DNA of 64,000 nucleotides from Chromatiaceae bacterium (GCA_019356535.1 CP037918.1:1268315-1332314); one strand, 5' to 3'. Shown: positions 1-9,668, counted from the stretch's first letter. Numbers and translations: made by a program. Notes: generated from the letters alone by a model not told the origin.

Positions 1-4
1 ACTC

Positions 5-916
5 TTGAAGTGGATCGATGAAAAGGCCACCAAGTGGCTGATCCACGATGGGCCGCCACCGCTCACCCCCCTGTGCGACTTCAAGCGACTCCAGTTCGAA
101 CTGCGTCCTGGCGACGTGTTGCTGGTCGAAGGTCGCAGCCGGGTGGCAGAGGTCATCAAGAGCATCACCCAGAGCCCCTGGAGCCATGCCGCCCTGCACC
201 TGGGCCGCCTGCACGACATCCGCGACCCGACACTGCGCGAGCGGGTGCTGGCCCACTATGCGGGCGATCCCGAGGAACAACTGCTGATCGAGGCCATCAT
301 CGGCAAGGGCACCATCGTCACTCCCTTGTCCACCTACCGCGAAGACCACCTGCGGATCTGCCGTCCCGCCAGCCTGTCGCCCGACGACGCCCAGCGCGTC
401 ATCGACTATTGCGTGCATCGCCTGGGCCTGGACTACGACATGCGCCATGTCCTCGATCTGGCGCGTTTCTTCTTTCCGTGGGGCATCCTGCCGCGGCGCT
501 GGCGCTCCAGCCTGTTCCAGCACAATGCGGGCGAGCCGACGCGCGCGGTGTGCTCGACCCTGATCGCCGAAGCCTTCATGGCAGTGGACTATCCCATCCT
601 GCCGTTCATCGACCGCGAACAAGACGGCAGCATCCGCTTCTTCAAGCGCAATCCCAAGCTGTTCGCGCCGCGCGATTTCGATACTTCGCCTTATTTCGAC
701 ATCATCAAGTACCCCTTCCTCGGCATCGATGAGCTGGGTCTTTACCGCAAGCTGCCCTGGAGCACCGGGGACACCTACTACAACGACGAGCCCGAGGGCA
801 TCGCACATCCTGCCGGTGAGAAACCTTCACAGGCGTTGGCCACGAGCGGAATCGACGAGCACGAGTTGTCGACCCTGCCCCGCTGGCTGGGACGCCTGGG
901 CGGAGGTGGAGGATGA
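5..916 (+). CDS. YiiX/YebB-like permuted NlpC/P60 (papain-like) hydrolase, possibly 5'-partial
   Basis: Cysteine hydrolase of the circularly permuted NlpC/P60 fold, where the catalytic His comes before the Cys. The signature PGDVLLVEGRSRVAEVIKS leads into QSPWSHAALHLG (His61), and the likely nucleophile is Cys183 in RAVCSTLIAEAF. Family members are thought to act on amide or ester bonds in envelope or lipid substrates; the substrate here is unknown. No signal peptide is visible. The reading frame is open to the window edge and the first start-like codon is TTG at 5, so a few N-terminal residues may be missing. It lies 22 nt before fadE and may belong to the same transcript. Confidence 0.75.
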   Translation: MKWIDEKATKWLIHDGPPPLTPLCDFKRLQFELRPGDVLLVEGRSRVAEVIKSITQSPWSHAALHLGRLHDIRDPTLRERVLAHYAGDPEEQLLIEAIIGKGTIVTPLSTYREDHLRICRPASLSPDDAQRVIDYCVHRLGLDYDMRHVLDLARFFFPWGILPRRWRSSLFQHNAGEPTRAVCSTLIAEAFMAVDYPILPFIDREQDGSIRFFKRNPKLFAPRDFDTSPYFDIIKYPFLGIDELGLYRKLPWSTGDTYYNDEPEGIAHPAGEKPSQALATSGIDEHELSTLPRWLGRLGGGGG

Positions 917-938
917 AACATCACTGGAGGAGAACGCC

Positions 939-3446
939 ATGTGGCTCATCGGCCTGATCGCGACGGTCGCCCTGGTCTGGTTCCTGGCCTATCAGGGTGC
1001 CGGGGCCACCCTGTGGAGCACGGTAGTGATCGCTGGCCTGGTGGCGGTGACCCTGGTCGCCGACATCGCCTGGTATGCCTTGCTGCCGCTTTGGTTGCTT
1101 GCCGTAGCCGCCATGCTGCTGCTGGGCGTGCCGCGCCTGCGCCGGCGTTACGTTACCGCGCCGCTGCTGCACCAGTTCCGCAAGGTGATGCCGGCCATGT
1201 CGGACACCGAGCGCGAGGCACTGGAGGCCGGAAGTGTCTGGTGGGATGCCGAGTTGTTCTCGGGGCAGCCGCACTGGGGGCGTCTGCTGCGCCTGCCGCG
1301 CCCGCACCTGAGCGCCGAGGAGCAGGCCTTCCTCGATGGCCCGACCGAGCAGCTCTGCCGCCTGCTCGACGACTGGCAGATCACGCATCACGAACGCGAC
1401 TTGCCGCCCGAGATCTGGGACTTCATCCGCCGCGAGGGCTTCTTCGGGCTGATTATCCCGAAACGCTATGGCGGCAAGGGCTTCTCCGCGCGCGCTCATT
1501 CCGAGGTGGTGATGAAACTGGCCAGCCGCAGCGTGACCGCCGCCGTGACCGTCATGGTTCCCAACTCGCTGGGACCAGGCAAGCTGCTGCTCAGCTACGG
1601 CTCGCCCGAGCAACGTGATCAGTATCTTCCGCGCCTGGCCAGCGGGGAGGAGATCCCCTGCTTTGCGCTCACCGCGCCGGATGCCGGCTCCGATGCCGGG
1701 GCCATTCCCGACCACGGCGTAGTCTGTTACGGCGAATGGCAGGGCGAGCGCGTGCTCGGTGTGCGCATCAACTGGGAAAAGCGCTACATCACCCTGGGCC
1801 CGGTATGCACCCTGCTGGGACTGGCCTTCCGCCTCTACGACCCCGAGCACCTGCTCGACGAAGAGGAGGACCGCGGCATCACTCTGGCGCTGATCCCGCG
1901 CGATACCCCGGGGGTGGAAATCGGTGCGCGTCACGTCACCCTGGATATCCCGTTCCAGAACGGCCCCAACCGAGGACGCGACGTGTTCGTGCCCCTGAGC
2001 CAGCTGATCGGTGGCGAGCGCCACATCGGCAACGGCTGGCGCATGCTGGTCGAATGCCTGTCGGAGGGGCGTGGCATCTCCCTGCCCTCGCTGAGTGTGG
2101 GCGCGGGCAAGCTGGCCAGCCGCTACACCGGGGCCTATGCAGCCATCCGCCAGCAGTTCGGCATGCCCATCGGGCGCTTCGAGGGCATCGAGAAGCCACT
2201 GGCGCGTATCGCCGGGCTCACCTACCAGATGGATGCCGCACGCAATCTCACCCTGGACGGACTGGATCTGGGCGAAAAACCCTCGGTGATTTCGGCCATC
2301 GTCAAGTATCACCTCACCGAGAAGTACCGCCAGTGCATCAACGACGCCATGGACATCCAGGGCGGCAGTGGCATCTGCCTGGGGCCGAACAATCCTATCG
2401 GCAGGGTGTACCAGGCCATTCCCATCGCCATCACGGTGGAGGGCGCCAACATCCTCACCCGCAGCATGATCATCTTCGGCCAGGGGGCAGTGCGCGCCCA
2501 CCCCTGGGTGCTCAAGGAGTTCCAGGCCGCGCAGAACCCCGAGCGACGGCAGGGTCTGGCCGATTTCGATCATGCCCTGTTTGGCCACGTTGGCTTCCTG
2601 CTCGGCAACCTGGCACGCAGCCTGTTCCTGGGGATCACCCGCGGACGCTTCAGCCGCGCCCCGGTCGATGGCCCCACGCGCCGCCACTACCAACGGTTGA
2701 ACTGGATGAGTGCCGCCTTCGCGCTGTGCGCCGACGTGGCCATGATGACCCTGGGCGGCTCGCTCAAGCGCAAGGAACGCCTCTCGGCCCGCCTGGGCGA
2801 CATCCTCAGCGAACTGTACCTGAGTTCGGCGGTGCTCAAGCGTTTCGAGGATCAGGGCCGGCCGAAAGATGACCTGCCGCTGCTCGAATGGTGCATGGAG
2901 CAGTCCATCTACCAGATGCAGGAGGCCTTCCGCCTGCTGTTCCGCAACCTGCCCGGGTGGCCACTGGGCTGGCTGCTGCGCCTGCTGGTGTTCCCCAGCG
3001 GTCAGCCTTTCACCGAACCACACGACCGCCTCGATCACCGGGTGGCGCAGATCCTGCTGCACCCGGGCGCGGCACGTGACCGGCTCACCGAGGGCATCTT
3101 CATCACCGATGACCCGGCTTTTCGTATCGGCCAGCTCGAACAGGCCCTGCGCCAGGCCGAGCACGTGGCGCCGATAGAGAAGACCCTGCGCGAGGCGCGC
3201 CGCAATGGCCTGATCGATGCCCGCGCGCCCCTGCGTGCGGCCGAGCAGGCTCTGGCTCAAGGCTTGATCGACGAGAACCAGCTCGACGCCCTGCGCACCA
3301 TGCAACGGCTGCGAGCCCAGGTGATCGCGGTCGATGCCTTCGACGACTACGGGCACCAGTACGTGCTGGAGCGCCCCTTCACCCGCCCCGCCAATGTTCA
3401 CCCCATCGAGGAGGCCCACCATGTCCACACACGCCAACCGCAATGA
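939..3446 (+). CDS. fadE: Acyl-CoA dehydrogenase FadE
   Basis: FAD-dependent acyl-CoA dehydrogenase for the first step of fatty acid beta-oxidation. It has 835 residues, close to E. coli FadE (814). The N-terminus is hydrophobic (MWLIGLIATVALVWF and two further hydrophobic stretches to about residue 70), as in FadE, which suggests membrane association. The acyl-CoA dehydrogenase core follows (LTAPDAGSDAG near residue 250, then MDIQGGSGICLGPNNP), and the C-terminal part matches the FadE-specific DUF1974 region. ATG 939 is preferred over in-frame codons further upstream because the family N-terminus begins there and GGAGGAGAA lies just before it. The 3' end overlaps the start of fadI by 26 nt, so the two are translationally linked. 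Confidence 0.93.
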   Translation: MWLIGLIATVALVWFLAYQGAGATLWSTVVIAGLVAVTLVADIAWYALLPLWLLAVAAMLLLGVPRLRRRYVTAPLLHQFRKVMPAMSDTEREALEAGSVWWDAELFSGQPHWGRLLRLPRPHLSAEEQAFLDGPTEQLCRLLDDWQITHHERDLPPEIWDFIRREGFFGLIIPKRYGGKGFSARAHSEVVMKLASRSVTAAVTVMVPNSLGPGKLLLSYGSPEQRDQYLPRLASGEEIPCFALTAPDAGSDAGAIPDHGVVCYGEWQGERVLGVRINWEKRYITLGPVCTLLGLAFRLYDPEHLLDEEEDRGITLALIPRDTPGVEIGARHVTLDIPFQNGPNRGRDVFVPLSQLIGGERHIGNGWRMLVECLSEGRGISLPSLSVGAGKLASRYTGAYAAIRQQFGMPIGRFEGIEKPLARIAGLTYQMDAARNLTLDGLDLGEKPSVISAIVKYHLTEKYRQCINDAMDIQGGSGICLGPNNPIGRVYQAIPIAITVEGANILTRSMIIFGQGAVRAHPWVLKEFQAAQNPERRQGLADFDHALFGHVGFLLGNLARSLFLGITRGRFSRAPVDGPTRRHYQRLNWMSAAFALCADVAMMTLGGSLKRKERLSARLGDILSELYLSSAVLKRFEDQGRPKDDLPLLEWCMEQSIYQMQEAFRLLFRNLPGWPLGWLLRLLVFPSGQPFTEPHDRLDHRVAQILLHPGAARDRLTEGIFITDDPAFRIGQLEQALRQAEHVAPIEKTLREARRNGLIDARAPLRAAEQALAQGLIDENQLDALRTMQRLRAQVIAVDAFDDYGHQYVLERPFTRPANVHPIEEAHHVHTRQPQ

Positions 3447-4719
3447 GGTCTACATTGTCGATGGCCGCCGCACCCCTCAGCTCAAGGCCCAGGGGCGACC
3501 CGGCCCCTTCCACGCCAGTGATCTGGCGCATGCCGCCGCACGCGGCCTGCTGCTGGGAGTAAACATCGCCCCGGATGCCATCGACGAGGTGATCCTGGGC
3601 TGCGTGGCACCCGGTCCCAACGAGGCCAATATCAGCCGCGTGGTGGCGCTGCGGCTCGGTCTTCCCGAGCGTACCCCCGCCTGGACGGTACAGCGCAACT
3701 GTGCCTCGGGCATGCAGGCGCTGGACGCGGCGGCCGACTCCATTCGCCTCGGCCGTTCGCACCTGGTGCTCGCTGGTGGCACCGAGGCCATGAGCCACCA
3801 CCCGGTATTGCTCTCCGAGCTGATGGTGGCCTGGCTGGCCGAGTGGGCGAAGGCTCACTCGCTGCTTGCGCGTGGCCGCCTGCTGAGGCAACTGAGTGCA
3901 CGACACTTCAAGCCGGTGATCGGCCTGCTGCGCGGTCTCACCGACCCGGTGGTCGGGCTGTCGATGGGGCAGACCGCAGAGGAACTGGCGACTCGCTTCG
4001 ACATCTCGCGCCGCGCCATGGATGGCTTCGCTTTGCGCAGCCACCAGCGCCTGGCCGCTGCCGTCGAGGATGGCGTATTCGACGAAGAGATCGTGCCTCT
4101 CTACGACCGCGAGGGCCGAGTCTACCTGCACGACGAGGGGCTGCGTGCGGACAGCAGTATGGAGAAGCTGGGCCGTCTGCGCCCCGCCTTCGACAAGGTA
4201 GGGGGACGCGTCACCGCCGGCAACAGCGCCCAGATCACCGATGGTGCAGCGGTGTTGCTGCTGGCCTCGGCCGAGGCAGTTGAACGCTTCAACCTGCCGC
4301 TACTCGGGCGCATCTGCGACAGCCAGTGGGCCGGCCTGTCGCCGCGCCATATGGGGCTGGGGCCGGTATACGCCATGGCGCCGCTACTCGAGCGCGCACA
4401 AATCACCTCCGGGGACATCGACACCTGGGAGATCAACGAGGCCTTTGCCGCTCAGGTGCTGGCCTGCCTCAAGGCCTGGAGCGACCCCGGGTTCTGCCAC
4501 GAGGCGCTCGACAGCGAACCCTTCGATCCCATCGACGAGGAACGCCTGAACCCGCACGGTGGCGGCATCAGCCTGGGGCACCCGGTCGGTGCCAGCGGCG
4601 CGCGCATCGTGCTGCATGCGCTGAAGACGCTGCGCCGCGAAGGCGGAAGGCTGGGTATGGCCAGCCTGTGCATCGGCGGCGGCCAGGGCGGCGCCATGCT
4701 GCTCGAATCCATCCACTGA
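3421..4719 (+). CDS. fadI: 3-ketoacyl-CoA thiolase FadI
   Basis: Thiolase that cleaves 3-ketoacyl-CoA to acetyl-CoA and a shortened acyl-CoA, the last step of beta-oxidation. It has 432 residues, close to FadI (436). Visible motifs are the acylated cysteine Cys94 in NCASGMQALD, the NEAF loop (TWEINEAFAAQVL), the catalytic His in GGISLGHPVGASG and the C-terminal CIGGGQGG with the second catalytic Cys. The start at ATG 3421 lies inside the end of fadE, after GAGGAGGCCCACC. The stop is 13 nt before fadJ with GGAGACAAGG between, so FadI and FadJ should be made together and form the usual trifunctional complex. Confidence 0.93.
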   Translation: MSTHANRNEVYIVDGRRTPQLKAQGRPGPFHASDLAHAAARGLLLGVNIAPDAIDEVILGCVAPGPNEANISRVVALRLGLPERTPAWTVQRNCASGMQALDAAADSIRLGRSHLVLAGGTEAMSHHPVLLSELMVAWLAEWAKAHSLLARGRLLRQLSARHFKPVIGLLRGLTDPVVGLSMGQTAEELATRFDISRRAMDGFALRSHQRLAAAVEDGVFDEEIVPLYDREGRVYLHDEGLRADSSMEKLGRLRPAFDKVGGRVTAGNSAQITDGAAVLLLASAEAVERFNLPLLGRICDSQWAGLSPRHMGLGPVYAMAPLLERAQITSGDIDTWEINEAFAAQVLACLKAWSDPGFCHEALDSEPFDPIDEERLNPHGGGISLGHPVGASGARIVLHALKTLRREGGRLGMASLCIGGGQGGAMLLESIH

Positions 4720-4732
4720 AGGAGACAAGGCC

Positions 4733-6772
4733 ATGAACGAGCACGACCTGCACTGGACACTGGACGACAACGGCATCGCCTGGCTGGCCTTCGACCGCCA
4801 CGACGGCGACACCAATGTGCTGAGCGAACAGGTCCTGGAAGACTTCGACGCCATGCTGGTGGAGATCGCTCAGGGGCACCCGCGCGGACTGGTGATCCAT
4901 TCGGCCAAGCCGGGTGGCTTCATCGCCGGGGCGGACGTGACGTCCTTTGCCCAGGTGGATGACCCGCAGGCCGCCGAGCGTTTCATCTTGCGTGTGCACG
5001 AGATCTTCCAGCGTCTCGAGAGCATGGCCTTCCCCACGGTAGCCATGATCCACGGCTATTGCCTGGGCGGTGGCCTGGAGCTGGCGCTGGCCTGTGACTA
5101 CCGCGTGGCACGCGACGACCCGGACACGCGCATCGGTTTTCCCGAGGTGCGGCTGGGCATCTTCCCCGGCTTCGGGGGCACGGTACGCGCCCTGCGTGCC
5201 CTGGGGCCGCTGCAGGCCCTGCCGCTGATGCTCGCCGGGCGTACGCTCGACGGACGCCGCGCCAGGCGGCTCGGTCTGGTGGATGAGGCCGTACCCGAGC
5301 GACAGTTGCGCAATGTCGCGCGCCTGCTCATCGAGCAGCACCGCCCGCCGCGCCGTGCCTCGCTGGCCGCTCGCCTGCCCGGTCTCCTGCCCCTGCGTCC
5401 CGCAGTGGCCGTCTTCATGGCGCGCCAGCTGCGTGCGCGGGTGAATCCCGCGCACTACCCGGCCCCCTTCGCCCTGCTCGATCACTGGCGGCGGCATGGA
5501 GGCAACGCGCATGCCCTGTACGACAGTGAGGCCCGCGAGGTGTCACGTCTGATCGTTTCGGACACCGCGCAGCAACTGATCCGGGTGTTCCTGTTGCAGG
5601 AACGCCTGAAGAGCCTGGCCGACAAGGACGCCTTCGCTCCGCGCCACGTGCACGTGGTCGGTGGCGGAGTGATGGGGGGCGACATCGCCGCCTGGTGCGC
5701 CCTGCAGGGTTTCACTGTCACCTTGCAGGACCGCACGCCCGAGCTGCTGGGCCGGGCCATGGGGCGCGCCGCGCAACTGTTCGCAAAGCGTCTGAAGGAC
5801 CGCTATCAAGTGCAGGCGGCGCTGGATCGTCTCACCCCCGACCATCGCGGTCTGGGCGTGCCCCGCGCCGATGTGGTGATTGAGGCCATCTTCGAAGACG
5901 CCGAGGCCAAGCGTGCCCTATACGCCGAGCTCGAACCCCGTCTGCGCGAGGATGCCGTGCTGGCCACCAACACGTCGAGCATTCCGCTGGACGAGCTGCG
6001 CCAGGAGCTAGCGCGCCCCGAACGCCTGATCGGCCTGCATTTCTTCAACCCGGTGGCCAAGATGCCGCTGCTCGAGATCGTGCGCGACGAGCACACCGAC
6101 CCCGGGATGCTGGCACGAGGTTTGGCTTTCGCTCGCCACATCGACAAGCTGCCGCTGCCGGTCAGCACCACGCCGGGCTTCCTGGTCAACCGGGTGCTCA
6201 TGCCCTACCTGCTCGAGGCGGTGCACCTGCTCGACGAGGGTGTGCCCGCCGCTGCCATCGACCATGCCGCGTTGGATTTCGGTATGCCCATGGGGCCCAT
6301 TGAACTGGCCGACACCGTGGGCCTGGACATCTGCCTGTCGGTGGCGCGCCAGCTGGCGCCACTGCACGACGACCCCCTGCCCGAGCAGCTTCAACAGCAG
6401 GTCGAGGCAGGCTTCCTGGGCAAGAAGAGTGGACGGGGTTTCTACCGCTGGCAAAAAGGACGGCCCCAGAAACCCCGGGTCACCATGCCGCCGAAGGCGC
6501 GGCTGGAAGAGCTGGCCGAGCGCATGATCCTGCGCCTGATCAACGAGTCGGTTGCCTGCCTGCGCGAGGGTGTGGTCGAGGATGCCGACCTGCTGGATGC
6601 CGGGGTGATCTTCGGCACCGGTTTCGCGCCCTTCCGCGGCGGCCCGTTGCAATATGCCCGCCAGCGCGGGATGGAACGCTGCGAGAAGCGACTGCACGAA
6701 CTCGAGGACCATTATGGCCATCAGTTCCACGCCGATCCCGGCTGGCACGCGCTGGCCACCGGGCATGGATGA
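4733..6772 (+). CDS. fadJ: Fatty acid oxidation complex alpha subunit FadJ
   Basis: Bifunctional enoyl-CoA hydratase / 3-hydroxyacyl-CoA dehydrogenase of 679 residues, FadJ-like by partner and order (fadI-fadJ). The N-terminal crotonase domain shows the oxyanion segments FIAGADVTSF and CLGGGLELALACDYR, with Glu-bearing GFPEVRLGIFPGFGGT. A linker follows, then the NAD-binding fold VHVVGGGVMGGDIAAW near residue 306 and the dehydrogenase signature HFFNPVAKMPLLEIV near 437. A second C-terminal dehydrogenase helical domain ends with FGTGFAPFRGGPL. It works with FadI on acyl-CoAs. No frameshift or missing catalytic segment was seen. Confidence 0.93.
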   Translation: MNEHDLHWTLDDNGIAWLAFDRHDGDTNVLSEQVLEDFDAMLVEIAQGHPRGLVIHSAKPGGFIAGADVTSFAQVDDPQAAERFILRVHEIFQRLESMAFPTVAMIHGYCLGGGLELALACDYRVARDDPDTRIGFPEVRLGIFPGFGGTVRALRALGPLQALPLMLAGRTLDGRRARRLGLVDEAVPERQLRNVARLLIEQHRPPRRASLAARLPGLLPLRPAVAVFMARQLRARVNPAHYPAPFALLDHWRRHGGNAHALYDSEAREVSRLIVSDTAQQLIRVFLLQERLKSLADKDAFAPRHVHVVGGGVMGGDIAAWCALQGFTVTLQDRTPELLGRAMGRAAQLFAKRLKDRYQVQAALDRLTPDHRGLGVPRADVVIEAIFEDAEAKRALYAELEPRLREDAVLATNTSSIPLDELRQELARPERLIGLHFFNPVAKMPLLEIVRDEHTDPGMLARGLAFARHIDKLPLPVSTTPGFLVNRVLMPYLLEAVHLLDEGVPAAAIDHAALDFGMPMGPIELADTVGLDICLSVARQLAPLHDDPLPEQLQQQVEAGFLGKKSGRGFYRWQKGRPQKPRVTMPPKARLEELAERMILRLINESVACLREGVVEDADLLDAGVIFGTGFAPFRGGPLQYARQRGMERCEKRLHELEDHYGHQFHADPGWHALATGHG

Positions 6773-6911
6773 GTCGACAGGCGCTCCGGAAAACATCCTG
6801 TCAGGGGTGCGCTGGCGCGCATGTCGGAATGCCTTTCGACCAGGCACGGGCAAGCTGAAAAGGGCCGATCCCGGCCCACAGGAACACGAGGCCATTCAAG
6901 GAGTCAAGGCG

Positions 6912-8720
6912 ATGGAGAGAGAACAGGACATCATCTCACTGGAGGCGGCACCTACCCTGGCGCACGCCTTCCATGAACGCGTCCTGCGCACGCCCGACCA
7001 GGTTGCCTGGCGCGACTGGCGCAACGGCCGTTGGAGCGATCACACCTGGGCCGAGAGCCGGGCCGAGGTCGCACTCTGGCAACACGCCATGCAGGCCGAC
7101 GGCCTGCAAGCCGGCGAGCGCATCGCCATCCTATGCCGCAATCGCTGGGAATGGGCACTCTGTGACCAGGCCGCGCAGGGCCTGGGACTGGTTTCTGTGC
7201 CGCTCTACACCAACGACCGCGCGGAGAACATCGGCTGGATCCTGGAGGATGCGGGGGTACGCTGGTTGTTCCTCGAGAAGGCCGAGCACTGGGATCGGCT
7301 GCAGGAGATCCGCGACCGGCTGGACGGATTGACACGTATCGTCACCGGCGAGCGCGTGGAGGGCGAACTGCCCAATGTCATCCACCTGGACGCCTGGTTG
7401 GCACCCGCGCGCACCTTGCCTACTCCGCCGGACTACGTGCTTGATCCTGGCGCGCCCAAAGAGCTGGCCACCATCGTCTATACCTCGGGCACTACCGGAC
7501 GGCCCAAAGGGGTGATGCTCTGTCATCACAATATCCTCTGGGACATCCACGCCGCCTTGCAGCAAGTGCCGGTCTATCCGCAGGACATGCTGCTGTCCTT
7601 CCTGCCACTGTCGCACACCCTGGAGCGCACTGCCGGGTACTACCTGCCCATTGTCACCGGCACCCCGGTCGCGTTCTCGCGCGGCATCCAGCAACTGGCC
7701 GACGACCTGGCCATGATGAAACCCACGTTGATGATCTCGGTACCGCGTATCTTCGAGCGGGTCTACGGGCGCATCAGCGCCAAGGTGGCCGAGGAATCCG
7801 CCATGAAACAATGGCTGTTTCACAAGGCGGTGGCCCTCGGCTGGCAGCGTTTCGAATGGCGGCAGGGACGTGCGTACTGGACGCTCGGGCTGTTGCTGCA
7901 ACCCTTGCTCGACCGTCTGGTCGGTCGCAAGATTCGGCAGCGTCTGGGTGGTCGCCTGCGCTTCACCGTGTGTGGCGGCGCTGCCCTGGGCGAGGAGGTG
8001 GCGCGGCGGTTCATCGGACTGGGGGTGCCCATCCTGCAAGGCTATGGGCTCACCGAGACCAGCCCGGTGATCGCGGTCAACTCCCTGGAGGACAACCTGC
8101 CGGTCAGCGTTGGCCGCGCCCTGCCCGGCATCGAGGTGCGGACAGGCGAGAACGACGAGCTGCTCACCCGCAGCCCGGCTGTGATGCTCGGCTACTGGAA
8201 CAACCCCGAGGCCACCGCACGCATTATCGATGACGAGGGCTGGCTGCATACCGGTGACCAGGTGGCCATCGACGAGCAGGGCCATATCCGCATCACCGGG
8301 CGCATCAAGGAGATCATCGTGCTCTCCAATGGCGAGAAGGTGCCGCCGGCCGACATGGAGAATGCCATCGCGCTCGACGAATTGATCGACCAGGTGATGG
8401 TCATCGGCGAGGGCAAACCTTATCTCAGCGCTCTGGTGGTACCCAACCCCGAGGCACTGGAGCAGCTCGCCCGCGAGCTGCATCTGGACTCGGCCAATCA
8501 GGCGATTTACGATGATGCGCACCTGCGCGAAGTGCTGATGGAACACATCGAGGAACGTACCCGTGACTTTCCGGGCTATGCGCGGATCCGCCGGATCGCC
8601 ATACTCGACCATCCCTGGACGCCGGACAATGGGTTGATGACCCCGACCCTCAAGTTGCGGCGCGAGCGCATCTTGCAGCAATGCCATGACCTGACTGAAC
8701 ACCTCTATGCCGGACACTGA
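6912..8720 (+). CDS. Long-chain acyl-CoA synthetase (AMP-forming)
   Basis: ANL-superfamily ligase that activates fatty acids to acyl-CoA via acyl-AMP, feeding the beta-oxidation enzymes upstream. It has 602 residues. Motifs: P-loop-like TIVYTSGTTGRPKGVML near residue 188, YGLTETSPVIAVN near 378, the hinge region GWLHTGDQVAID, and the C-terminal NGEKVPPADMEN lysine loop. The sequence is closer to the bacterial FAA1/long-chain ligase type than to E. coli FadD. ATG 6912 has CAAGGAG upstream; the frame is open further 5' but that part has no family similarity. The 139-nt gap after fadJ may carry a separate promoter. The 3' end overlaps the thioesterase by 14 nt. Confidence 0.9.
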   Translation: MEREQDIISLEAAPTLAHAFHERVLRTPDQVAWRDWRNGRWSDHTWAESRAEVALWQHAMQADGLQAGERIAILCRNRWEWALCDQAAQGLGLVSVPLYTNDRAENIGWILEDAGVRWLFLEKAEHWDRLQEIRDRLDGLTRIVTGERVEGELPNVIHLDAWLAPARTLPTPPDYVLDPGAPKELATIVYTSGTTGRPKGVMLCHHNILWDIHAALQQVPVYPQDMLLSFLPLSHTLERTAGYYLPIVTGTPVAFSRGIQQLADDLAMMKPTLMISVPRIFERVYGRISAKVAEESAMKQWLFHKAVALGWQRFEWRQGRAYWTLGLLLQPLLDRLVGRKIRQRLGGRLRFTVCGGAALGEEVARRFIGLGVPILQGYGLTETSPVIAVNSLEDNLPVSVGRALPGIEVRTGENDELLTRSPAVMLGYWNNPEATARIIDDEGWLHTGDQVAIDEQGHIRITGRIKEIIVLSNGEKVPPADMENAIALDELIDQVMVIGEGKPYLSALVVPNPEALEQLARELHLDSANQAIYDDAHLREVLMEHIEERTRDFPGYARIRRIAILDHPWTPDNGLMTPTLKLRRERILQQCHDLTEHLYAGH

Positions 8721-9117
8721 ATCTAACAAGAACGACTTTCTTGGAACGCGTGAACTCACTTATCGCGTGGTCGCCATGCCCGCTGATACCAATGCTGCCG
8801 GAGACATCTTCGGTGGCTGGCTGATGTCGCAGATCGACATTGCCGGCAGCGTGCTGGCGATCCGCGAGGCTCGCGGCCGTGTAGCGACCGTGGCCGTCAA
8901 GGAACTGCGCTTCCTCGCCCCTATCCGCGTCGGCGACCTGGTGAGCTGCTACTCCCAGGTGGTCGCGATCGGCAACACCTCGATCACGGTGCACGTCGAG
9001 GCCGTGGCCTCGCGCCAGCGCAGTCATGACATCGACGACCAGGATCTGGTGGCCGACGCGGTGCTGGTCTACGTGGCGCTGGATGAACAAGGCCGCCCAC
9101 GGCCGGTGCATCCTTAA
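8707..9117 (+). CDS. Hotdog-fold acyl-CoA thioesterase (YciA family)
   Basis: Acyl-CoA thioester hydrolase of 136 residues, the usual size of YciA. The active-site helix segment NAAGDIFGGWLMSQID (with the catalytic Asp in AGDIFGG) and the following AIREARGRVATVAVKELRF are typical of the family. It releases free fatty acid and CoA and could relieve CoA trapping when the pathway is overloaded. It starts inside the 3' end of the acyl-CoA synthetase (14-nt overlap), so both are likely one translational unit. The specificity for chain length cannot be read from the sequence. Confidence 0.9.
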   Translation: MPDTESNKNDFLGTRELTYRVVAMPADTNAAGDIFGGWLMSQIDIAGSVLAIREARGRVATVAVKELRFLAPIRVGDLVSCYSQVVAIGNTSITVHVEAVASRQRSHDIDDQDLVADAVLVYVALDEQGRPRPVHP

Positions 9118-9195
9118 AAATCAAGGAGCAGTCGATCGAAAACCCCCGATATTTTGTCGCCGGTCAATATCGAGGCGTTCTGGGGGTGGACAAGT

Positions 9196-9222
9196 GGGGA
9201 CAAGGGTGATTGCATTGTCCCC
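9196..9222. repeat. 8-bp perfect inverted repeat abutting a start codon
   Basis: GGGGACAA (9196-9203) and TTGTCCCC (9215-9222) form a perfect 8-bp inverted repeat with an 11-nt spacer; the ATG of the next gene begins at 9223. A second, weaker inverted repeat (CGATATT/AATATCG) lies about 30 nt upstream. As RNA the hairpin would cover the translation initiation region; as DNA it could be an operator or a REP-type repeat. Confidence 0.5.
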
Positions 9223-9603
9223 ATGCTAGACCGACTCAGACAGCACGACCTTCGCGTCCGCCTGGCCCTGGGGCTGGTGGCGGTGCTGTTTACACAGCTG
9301 CTGTTGCCCATTCAGGCTCACAGTCGGCTGGCGCGCGACGGTCATGGTCTGACCGTGGTGGTCTGCACCCTAGAGGGTCCCCGCGAAATCGAGCTGAGCC
9401 TGCCAGGAGCCGGTGACGATAGTCCACACGGCTCGGCGGCGATGGCTTTCTCCGACCTGCTCAATCACTTCACCCCGGCAGCACCGGTGGTGCGACCGCC
9501 GCAGGCCGTACTGCTACGGATGGCCGTGGTTGCCGAGCAGCCAATTCTGCTGCGGCACTCCCCTGCCCCTGTACCACTCGCCCGCGATCCTCCCGCGGTC
9601 TGA
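9223..9603 (+). CDS. Small secreted or membrane-anchored protein, DUF2946-like
   Basis: Predicted protein of 126 residues with one N-terminal hydrophobic segment (RLALGLVAVLFTQLLLPIQA), probably a signal or anchor. The rest has HGLTVVVCTLEG, resembling the short Cys motif of DUF2946 proteins, and a Pro-rich tail. DUF2946 genes often sit beside copper chaperone genes, and here the next gene is a PCu(A)C protein, so a copper role is plausible but inferred. ATG 9223 is chosen because upstream codons add residues without family character, though no clear ribosome binding site precedes it; a hairpin abuts the start instead. Confidence 0.6.
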   Translation: MLDRLRQHDLRVRLALGLVAVLFTQLLLPIQAHSRLARDGHGLTVVVCTLEGPREIELSLPGAGDDSPHGSAAMAFSDLLNHFTPAAPVVRPPQAVLLRMAVVAEQPILLRHSPAPVPLARDPPAV

Positions 9604-9611
9604 TCTCTTTA

Positions 9612-9668
9612 CCGGCGTCTGCACTCGTCATCAACACGGCGCATCGTCTGGTGCGATGCTGACGCCGG
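9612..9668 (+). promoter_or_regulatory. Nested inverted repeats upstream of the copper chaperone gene
   Basis: CCGGCGTC (9612-9619) pairs with GACGCCGG (9661-9668), and GCATCG (9641-9646) pairs with CGATGC (9654-9659) inside it. In a transcript this would form a two-level hairpin ending about 48 nt before the PCu(A)C start codon. It could be a weak attenuator or an mRNA stabiliser; no U-run follows it. Confidence 0.3.

Noticed and set aside
921..3443. 840-residue open frame antisense to fadE
   Set aside because: Shadow of a high-GC gene; no family motifs, while the plus strand encodes a complete FadE.
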